Below, in pieces: positions 1-5,347 of a stretch of DNA of 5,347 bases (its first letter is position 1; every line of letters starts with the position of its first letter). Origin of the DNA: an uncultured Verrucomicrobiota bacterium (lineage in GTDB: Bacteria > Verrucomicrobiota > Kiritimatiellia > RFP12 > UBA1067); assembly GCA_947305825.1 (NCBI GenBank), contig CAMZET010000110.1, positions 1 through 5,347 of the forward strand, in the 5' to 3' direction. The notes beneath the pieces were generated by a model that saw only the letters and a list, made by a program, of their open reading frames with translations, was not told the origin of the DNA and ran no database searches. A program made the translations under genes and the position numbers.

Positions 1-17
1 TTGCAAAACACTGGCTT

Positions 18-92
18 GCAAAACTCTGATGGGCAGCCATTCCAAGCCTTCCAAGCTTCTCCAGTCTCCCAGTCTGCCCATCAGAGTTTTGC
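18..92. repeat. Perfect 19-base inverted repeat (stem-loop potential)
   Basis: The arm at 18-36 (GCAAAACTCTGATGGGCAG) is the exact reverse complement of the arm at 74-92 (CTGCCCATCAGAGTTTTGC), with a 37-base spacer. Pairing stops exactly at 19 bases on both sides. No T-tract follows the second arm, so it does not look like a standard intrinsic terminator. It could be a REP-like or MITE-like intergenic repeat, a transcript-processing hairpin or a protein-binding site. The role is unknown; the repeat itself is directly visible. Confidence 0.85.
40..75. repeat. Short tandem-like C/T-rich words in the inverted-repeat spacer
   Basis: TTCCAAGC occurs at 40-47 and 49-56 (period 9), and CCAGTCT at 61-67 and 69-75 (period 8). 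A related TCCAAGCCTCCAG lies downstream at 141-153. The stretch is pyrimidine-rich on the plus strand, low in complexity and unlike the neighbouring coding DNA. No function is evident. Confidence 0.6.
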
Positions 93-99
93 TTCCCCC

Positions 100-116
100 G
101 CCCATCGGAGTTTTGC
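100..116 (+). repeat. Third copy of the repeat arm
   Basis: GCCCATCGGAGTTTTGC matches 76-92 with one substitution (G at 107 in place of A at 83), offset by 24 bases as a direct repeat. The shared TTTTGC end appears again as TTTTGCA at 123-129. In the opposite orientation TTGCAAAAC occurs at 1-9 and 16-24. The left and right sides of the region are therefore roughly mirror-symmetric, and the element probably extends left of the window. Confidence 0.75.
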
Positions 117-187
117 AGGCACTTTTGCATCACAGTAACCTCCAAGCCTCCAGCGTGTAGAACAGATGAAAACCATTTATCAACAGA

Positions 188-192
188 AAGGA
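188..192 (+). promoter_or_regulatory. Shine-Dalgarno of the large gene
   Basis: AAGGA, within AGAAAGGAC, ends eight bases before the ATG at 201. This is good spacing and supports that ATG as the start. No -10/-35 pair could be identified with confidence between the repeats and this site. Confidence 0.8.
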
Positions 193-200
193 CAAAAGCC

Positions 201-3200
201 ATGCCAGGAAAAGTAACAAACGCCCAGGTCGCGTCGGCGAAATTCAGCGTCGACAAGTTCCGCGAGGCCGTGAACTACGTCAACCCGAAGAACAAGGGGT
301 ACGTCCGCTTCGAGCCGGACGGCAACGGCGGCGTGAAACTCGCGAAAATCAACAACAAGATTGACATCCTGGTGAATTGGCGCACGAATATCGACTCGGC
401 CAAGAACCAGGCGATGCGCGAGAAGTTCGCCGATTCCATGACGAGTGCGCTGAAGTGGGCCGACAAGAGGGCGGTCGAGAAACTCGCCAACAGCATCACG
501 ACGCAGCAGCGAGGCTCGCACAAGGGCGAGGCCCGCACCGACGCCCTCTCCCGCAAGGAGATGCAGACCGCGTTCAAGACCTACGACGACATGATGAACA
601 CGTCCTGGGGCCGCAAGCAGATGATTGACAATCTGCTCAAAGACACCGCCGCGCGCTGCGGCATCCCCGCCACCAAGGACGCCGTCGACCAGCTCCGCGC
701 CAAGTTCCTGCTCGGCGCCGGCGACATCGAGTCGTATTTCGGCCTGCTCGAAGAGACCGAGGGCGTCGCCGTCGGCCAGCCGGGTCACATGAAGATTGAC
801 GAAACGACGTTCATGGCGCGTCTGCACGCGCTCGAGCTCAAGTGCGACGACGCGGTGAAGCGCGCGACGGTGGACAACGCCATGCGTATGCAGGCGGAGC
901 GCGTCCTCTCCCCCAATGTCTCCGGCAACGATTTCGGCCTTCAGTTGACGCAGGCCGACAAGGCGGCCATCCGCGGTGCCCTGCACCACTTCCTCGTGCA
1001 GAAGGGCCTCGCGCCCCAGAACGACGACGGCGGCATCGTCGGCACCGGCGGCATGATTTTCAACGCCTTCATGGAGAAAGTCCTTCCCGAACTTTTCAAG
1101 AAGAGTGTCGAGAACGTCCGCGCCGCAGGCCCGGACGCCGACAAGCAGCTCCTGATGGACGCCAACTTCTCCTTCGATGCGATTCTCGACGAGGCCGAGA
1201 AGTTCATGATTGGCGCTCGCGACTATCTCAACACAGCCGACGGGCAGGGCGATGTCAAGACTGGCGACGGCAAGTTTGACGCGATTATCGCAGACGCGCG
1301 CCAGGTCACGGAAAAGCACAAAGACAACACGCTCGTCAGCCAGATGCAGAAGATTGGCCTGAAAATCGCCGACGTGACCAACCTGAACGCTGCGCAGGCG
1401 GGCGAAATCGTCAATGACATGAAAGGCAGCATTGACGGCTTCAAGGCCGCCGGTCGCCTGGGCGTGTTTGTGCAGAACTTCCTCGCGGAACGCGGCATCG
1501 GCGAAGAGATTCCTGCCGAAGAAGCGAAGAACGCCGTCGTCGGCACTACACTCGACACCATCATCGAAGACGGCCAGAAACTCGTCTTCGCCGCCAAAAT
1601 CCAGCACGGCGCCGCGCAGAAAGACCTGGTGACCGGCGAAAAGAAGCAGATTGACACCGGCATGGGCGACTACTTCTACGAAATGGAGAAGGCGATAGGC
1701 GAAATCGCGGCGGACGGCAAGAAGGCCGCCGACAAGGCTCTTGTCTCCAAGCTTCTTACCTACACGCTTTCCAACATCGCCAACCGCAAGGTCGAGCTGC
1801 TCACCGCCGGTGTCGGCAACACCCTGCACGTCGACGAAGCGGGAGCCAAGGAGGACAAGGAACAGGTCAAGGCTACCGCTGACGCCTATTTCAAGTTCGA
1901 GGCGGGTGTTGAGAAGAAGCTCAAAGGCGCACTGAACGCCTACGATAAGCTGGCGCGCGCTCTCCTTAAGAAAGGTCTCGTCACGCAGGACATGTACAAC
2001 AACCTCGTGCAGAGCGCGGCGACGAAAATCGCCGCCGCGCACAAGGCTGCGCTGACTGAATTCTTCATGAAGTCCCCGGTCACCGACGCCGACGCGGGCG
2101 CGAAAGAACTCAACCGCATCCTGAAGGCGAAACTTGCCGACGCCTCGGCCGAGTTCGACAACGACCTCGCCATCGCCGCGTTCTCCAAGTCATTCGGCGG
2201 CGTCGCCAAGAGCAAGCTCCTCAATACCGACGAGCGCGTCGCTGACGCCATGGCGCAGAACGGCCTCGCCGACGCCAAACTCGGCGTGCCCGGCATAATC
2301 GACGACAAGACCGCCCTCGCACGCCTCGCCAACGGCGACCTCAGGCGTCTCTGGACCAAGACTCTCGCCGCACACCTCAAGAACGTCAAGAAAGTCGACG
2401 GATACAACACCATCACAGACGAATTCGTCGCCAAGGTGCAGAGCGACTTCAACAAGAAGGCCGCCGCTCTCGTCAAGACCGCCGCCGCCGGCATCCAGAA
2501 GTTCCTCTCCGAGTGCGAGGGAGTCCTCAAGTCGGAACTCAACTCGTATATTGATGAAGGTCGCGGCGTGTTCAAGGGCTATAAGACCTGCGAGAATCCA
2601 ATCACCAAGGACGAGCAGAAGAAACTCGTCGATGAAATGACGGCTGAAATCCTGCGCTTCAGGACGACCGCGCTGCGCAAGAACATCGATGAAATCCTCG
2701 CCTCGCCGGAATCCTTCGAGAAGAAGGACGTCAAGGCCCTCGCCAACGGCGTGATAGACGACTTCAGGACCGGCGGCGCGGAGAGGACGGTGAATGGCCT
2801 ACTCAAAATCGCTGAAGAGCGCAAAGCGAGCGTGGATAACTTCCTCAAGTCTACTGCGGACGTCAACGCCGTCGAGCAGACCGTTTCGACGAGCGGCGTG
2901 TTCGCGAAAGGCGGTGCGCTGGCGGACGCCGGCGAGTGGGAGAAGAACGCGCTCGTCTCCAAGGCGCGCAACTCCGTCGAGGCGCGCATGAACGCGATGC
3001 CGCTCGTCTACGCTTCAAGCGACAAATCCGCCATCGCTTCGAAAGCCGTCAACGAGATGAACGCCGCCGTCGAGAAGCCCGCAAAGGCCTGGGCCAAGTT
3101 CCGCACCGAGTTCCTGAAGAAGGCCGCCGCCATCGACGCCAACTACTCCTCCATCGGCGAGAAGAACATCGCCGCCAAGCACGACTGGGTGCTCGGTGAA

Positions 3201-4862
3201 CTCGCCGCTCGTCAGGATTTCGACAAGCTCGACATGAAACTCGCCCTCGGCTACTACGAGAACCAGCTCAAGAGCGAACTCGACTTCCGCATCGACAAGG
3301 TCAAGACCAGCTTCGCGGAGTACGCCGCCAAGGTGGAGAAGGTATACGCCCGCGCGATGAATGAACTGCGCAACGAGTGCGAATCCGTCCTCCCGGTCCT
3401 CGACATGTATGCCACGGCGGAGACGCGCGAATACTTCAAGACCACCATCATCCCGAAAAAGATGCAGATGCTGGAGTTCGAGATTTACCGCAATCCCGAC
3501 AACTTCGACGGCGCAAAACTCGACGAACGCTGCGACGAAGTCGAGAAGTCGTTCTACCAAGTCAGCTTGGCAGTGTTCAGGGAACATTCGCTTACGACAG
3601 ACAGCGACTACGAGAAGCTCATCACTCGCGCCGGCGCCGGCGTGCTCCGGAACGACAAGGTGGAAACAGCCGCTGCCGTCGCCGACCTCAAGACATGGGT
3701 CTCCAGCTCCGAAGGCAAAGAGTTGCGCATCGCTTCCGAGAAGGCAATGCTCGACCACATAGTCGACTTCGGCGCTTCCTTCGACCCGAAGAACCCGGCG
3801 GCGTTCAGACCCGACGCGCCCGGCGGAGCGGTAGACAAATTCCATGCCGCCGCCAAGGACGTGCTCAAGGCACACACCGCACAGATGCTCTACAGCGCGT
3901 TCGACAACACCAAGGTCGGCGAAGCCAGGGATGCGTTCGCGCGTTGGCTCGATTCCCATGCGCTGTCCAAGTACGCCGACTATCGCAAGACCACCGCTAC
4001 GGAGCGCATCATGGCGAAGTTCGCCGAGCGCATCGAATCCCTCCAGAAGACCGCCCTCGAGACCGAGGAATGCGAGCCCATCCTCACGCCCGCGTTCATC
4101 GCCGTCATCGACCAGATTATTGACTCCGATGGCATGACGGCCATGCTCAGCGAGTGGAAGGCCAAGGCGCTAGAAGAACTCTCTTCGCGCTACCTAAAGG
4201 CGAACGACGACGATTCCGCCTATATGTTCGACCCGAATCACCCGGCCAATGCCAACGCTACGTCCAACGTTATCGAGGCCGCGAAGCGCAACCGCGATGA
4301 AGTCCTTTCCGTGCTTTCCGTCAAAATCTCCGCAGTCGCCGGAGGCCTCGTCAGCCTCGGTGGCATCGACGAGATGCGCGAAGCAATCGGCAAAATCGAC
4401 ATGAACGCCATCATCGTCGAAGTCAACGATGAAGTCAATCTTGTCGTGGACGAATGCTTCCGTCGCTATCAGATTGAGCAGGTCAGCAACGGCCTCGTCC
4501 AGAAATACACCCATTCGTTCGAGCGTCAGCTCGTGAAGAACGCGGTCGGCGAAGAGGCCGCGCACCACTTCCCGGAAGGGTTCGTCGACCTCATCGGAAA
4601 TGCAAAGCTCTCCGAGAAGGTGCGCAACGCCAAGGGACTCCACGATGCGGTGAACCACCTCACGGCAGCCATCAACACGTATCTCGGCGAAGCGCTGAAG
4701 CACTGCCGCGAGAAGTGCGTGGACACCTATACGCTCGAAAGGATCTTTGCCGATTTCGCCGCCACGCTCATTGGCGAAGTCATGAAGGACAAGGCTACGT
4801 GGGACAAGGTTCTCAAGCCGGCGTTCAAGGCCGCCGTCAAGGAACTCGACAAGCTCGGCTAG
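201..4862 (+). CDS. Giant helical protein, candidate type III secretion substrate (uncharacterised)
   Basis: I do not recognise the family. The 1553-residue product opens with a polar segment without a signal peptide (MPGKVTNAQVASAKF). A strand-like stretch follows at about residues 28-65 (KGYVRFEPDGNGGVKLAKI, then hydrophobic IDILVNW). The rest is almost entirely predicted amphipathic helix rich in Ala, Lys, Asp and Glu, with only about ten cysteines. No catalytic motif is apparent. A Gly-rich loop (DDGGIVGTGG) lies near residues 274-284. Degenerate recurring motifs (ECExVL; P-[ED]-x-F; FDPxxPA) suggest diverged repeats in the second half. The ATG start is backed by AAGGA eight bases upstream, and the frame is uninterrupted to TAG. 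The next gene, a CesT-like chaperone, starts three bases after the stop, which is the basis for inferring an effector or other type III substrate. At this length it would be among the large substrates. Alternatives are a cytoplasmic or structural giant protein. The reading frame is near certain; the function is inferred. Confidence 0.93.
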   Translation: MPGKVTNAQVASAKFSVDKFREAVNYVNPKNKGYVRFEPDGNGGVKLAKINNKIDILVNWRTNIDSAKNQAMREKFADSMTSALKWADKRAVEKLANSITTQQRGSHKGEARTDALSRKEMQTAFKTYDDMMNTSWGRKQMIDNLLKDTAARCGIPATKDAVDQLRAKFLLGAGDIESYFGLLEETEGVAVGQPGHMKIDETTFMARLHALELKCDDAVKRATVDNAMRMQAERVLSPNVSGNDFGLQLTQADKAAIRGALHHFLVQKGLAPQNDDGGIVGTGGMIFNAFMEKVLPELFKKSVENVRAAGPDADKQLLMDANFSFDAILDEAEKFMIGARDYLNTADGQGDVKTGDGKFDAIIADARQVTEKHKDNTLVSQMQKIGLKIADVTNLNAAQAGEIVNDMKGSIDGFKAAGRLGVFVQNFLAERGIGEEIPAEEAKNAVVGTTLDTIIEDGQKLVFAAKIQHGAAQKDLVTGEKKQIDTGMGDYFYEMEKAIGEIAADGKKAADKALVSKLLTYTLSNIANRKVELLTAGVGNTLHVDEAGAKEDKEQVKATADAYFKFEAGVEKKLKGALNAYDKLARALLKKGLVTQDMYNNLVQSAATKIAAAHKAALTEFFMKSPVTDADAGAKELNRILKAKLADASAEFDNDLAIAAFSKSFGGVAKSKLLNTDERVADAMAQNGLADAKLGVPGIIDDKTALARLANGDLRRLWTKTLAAHLKNVKKVDGYNTITDEFVAKVQSDFNKKAAALVKTAAAGIQKFLSECEGVLKSELNSYIDEGRGVFKGYKTCENPITKDEQKKLVDEMTAEILRFRTTALRKNIDEILASPESFEKKDVKALANGVIDDFRTGGAERTVNGLLKIAEERKASVDNFLKSTADVNAVEQTVSTSGVFAKGGALADAGEWEKNALVSKARNSVEARMNAMPLVYASSDKSAIASKAVNEMNAAVEKPAKAWAKFRTEFLKKAAAIDANYSSIGEKNIAAKHDWVLGELAARQDFDKLDMKLALGYYENQLKSELDFRIDKVKTSFAEYAAKVEKVYARAMNELRNECESVLPVLDMYATAETREYFKTTIIPKKMQMLEFEIYRNPDNFDGAKLDERCDEVEKSFYQVSLAVFREHSLTTDSDYEKLITRAGAGVLRNDKVETAAAVADLKTWVSSSEGKELRIASEKAMLDHIVDFGASFDPKNPAAFRPDAPGGAVDKFHAAAKDVLKAHTAQMLYSAFDNTKVGEARDAFARWLDSHALSKYADYRKTTATERIMAKFAERIESLQKTALETEECEPILTPAFIAVIDQIIDSDGMTAMLSEWKAKALEELSSRYLKANDDDSAYMFDPNHPANANATSNVIEAAKRNRDEVLSVLSVKISAVAGGLVSLGGIDEMREAIGKIDMNAIIVEVNDEVNLVVDECFRRYQIEQVSNGLVQKYTHSFERQLVKNAVGEEAAHHFPEGFVDLIGNAKLSEKVRNAKGLHDAVNHLTAAINTYLGEALKHCREKCVDTYTLERIFADFAATLIGEVMKDKATWDKVLKPAFKAAVKELDKLG

Positions 4863-4865
4863 GCG

Positions 4866-5261
4866 ATGGACGACTTCGCAAGACTAGTCAAAGCCGCCGG
4901 CGATGTCCTCGGCATCGAAGGGCTCGAGCCCGATGCCGGGGGCGTCGTCGAGTTCGTGTCGGAAGAGGCGTCGGTGACGGTCATGCACTGTCCCGACGCC
5001 GGCGACATGGTCCTGTTCTCGGCGCAGATTGCGCGGGCACCGGAATACGATGCCGCGGCCGCGTGGCGTGAAGCGCTCGCCGCCAACACCTCGGCCGCCG
5101 CCGCTTCCCTCGGCGCCGCCATCTCCATCGACCCGGACGACGGCTCATTCTTCTTCTCTCTCTACCGCCCGCTGCGGCTCTTGACCACCGACTCTTTTCT
5201 CTCGACGCTAGAAGGGTTCTCATCCTCGCTACTCTCCATCCGCGATAGACTCGGTTTCTGA
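4866..5261 (+). CDS. CesT/SycE-like type III secretion chaperone (class I)
   Basis: This is a 131-residue acidic protein with about 20 Asp/Glu against 8 Lys/Arg, the usual size and charge for class I chaperones, which act as cytosolic dimers binding the N-terminal part of one or a few secreted substrates. The family pattern is visible in order: an N-terminal helix ending in LG (FARLVKAAGDVLGIEGL, residues 4-20), strands at about 26-31, 36-41 and 48-55, and a helix with an AN motif (WREALAANTSAAAA, 67-80). Then come the LGAAISIDPDDG strand-turn (82-93), the strand FFFSLYRPL (95-103) and a C-terminal helix (109-129). It lies three bases after the large gene and in the same reading frame, so translational coupling is likely. 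No good Shine-Dalgarno is close to its ATG; the nearest AAGGAA (4839-4844) is 21 bases away. The family call comes from pattern recognition, not a profile search. A YbjN-like protein of similar fold is the main alternative. Confidence 0.8.
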   Translation: MDDFARLVKAAGDVLGIEGLEPDAGGVVEFVSEEASVTVMHCPDAGDMVLFSAQIARAPEYDAAAAWREALAANTSAAAASLGAAISIDPDDGSFFFSLYRPLRLLTTDSFLSTLEGFSSSLLSIRDRLGF

Positions 5262-5347
5262 CATTCCCGCTCCATGCTTTCCTGGCATGCTATGGGCTGA
5301 ACTGGCCGGCTTGTCGAAGTAGCGTTCTGCGTGTCATACACTATATT

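Noticed and set aside
125..181. Possible promoter for the large gene (TTGCAT with TGTAGA or TTTATC)
   Set aside because: No pair of elements has acceptable similarity and spacing, and the TTGCAT overlaps the repeat cluster, so I could not support a specific promoter.
180..2042. A 620-codon open frame on the minus strand
   Set aside because: It is in exact codon register with the large plus-strand gene, so its stops would require TTA, CTA or TCA codons in that gene, which GC-rich codon usage avoids. It has no plausible start context and runs over the real start codon region. It is a shadow.
3015..3959. A 314-codon open frame on the minus strand, and another at 4194-4703
   Set aside because: Both are in the same codon-aligned register opposite the large gene and follow from the same avoidance of TTA/CTA/TCA codons. 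The products look like typical antisense translations with runs of V, L, H and G.
3377..4123. Arg-rich plus-strand open frames in other phases (also 842-1279 and 4715-5071)
   Set aside because: The Arg/Pro/His-rich, low-complexity products are typical out-of-frame translations of GC-rich coding DNA. They lie inside the real genes and lack ribosome-binding sites.
5273..5289. Possible terminator hairpin after the chaperone gene (CATGC, 7-base loop, GCATG)
   Set aside because: The stem is only five base pairs and no T-run follows, so it is not distinguishable from chance.
5311..5347. Possible promoter at the right edge (TTGTCG with TACACT or TATATT)
   Set aside because: The spacings are about 20 and 25 bases, too long for a standard promoter, and no downstream gene is visible to support it.

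Overview
The window is a two-gene cassette on the plus strand, with a repeat-bearing intergenic region on its left and a short unassigned tail on its right. The coding DNA is GC-rich with G/C-ending codons. The 5' intergenic region is visibly less GC-rich and of low complexity.

Layout: positions 1-200 are non-coding. They hold a perfect 19-base inverted repeat, a near-identical third copy of one arm, and short tandem-like C/T-rich words. A Shine-Dalgarno sequence leads into the first gene. Positions 201-4862 encode a 1553-residue, mostly helical, Ala- and Lys-rich protein with no recognisable enzymatic domain, signal peptide or clear membrane span. Positions 4866-5261 encode a 131-residue acidic protein whose size and sequence pattern fit the CesT/SycE-type (class I) type III secretion chaperones. 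The last 86 bases (5262-5347) hold no gene, terminator or convincing promoter that I can see.

How they may work together: a small acidic CesT-like chaperone translated directly behind a very large, signal-peptide-less protein is the classic layout of a type III secretion effector (or other substrate) with its dedicated chaperone. The large protein begins with a short polar segment and then a predicted strand-rich stretch (about residues 28-65). That is where chaperone-binding segments of such substrates usually lie, ahead of a long helical body. I infer that the large protein is a secreted or injected substrate held competent by the small one. No secretion apparatus gene is in the window, so the assignment rests on the chaperone-like protein and on architecture.

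Organism: the chaperone implies a Gram-negative (diderm) host with a type III system. The composition, the giant uncharacterised Lys/Ala-rich protein and the repeat-rich spacer made me think of the PVC group (Lentisphaerota or Kiritimatiellota). That is a low-confidence impression; nothing here is a taxonomic marker.
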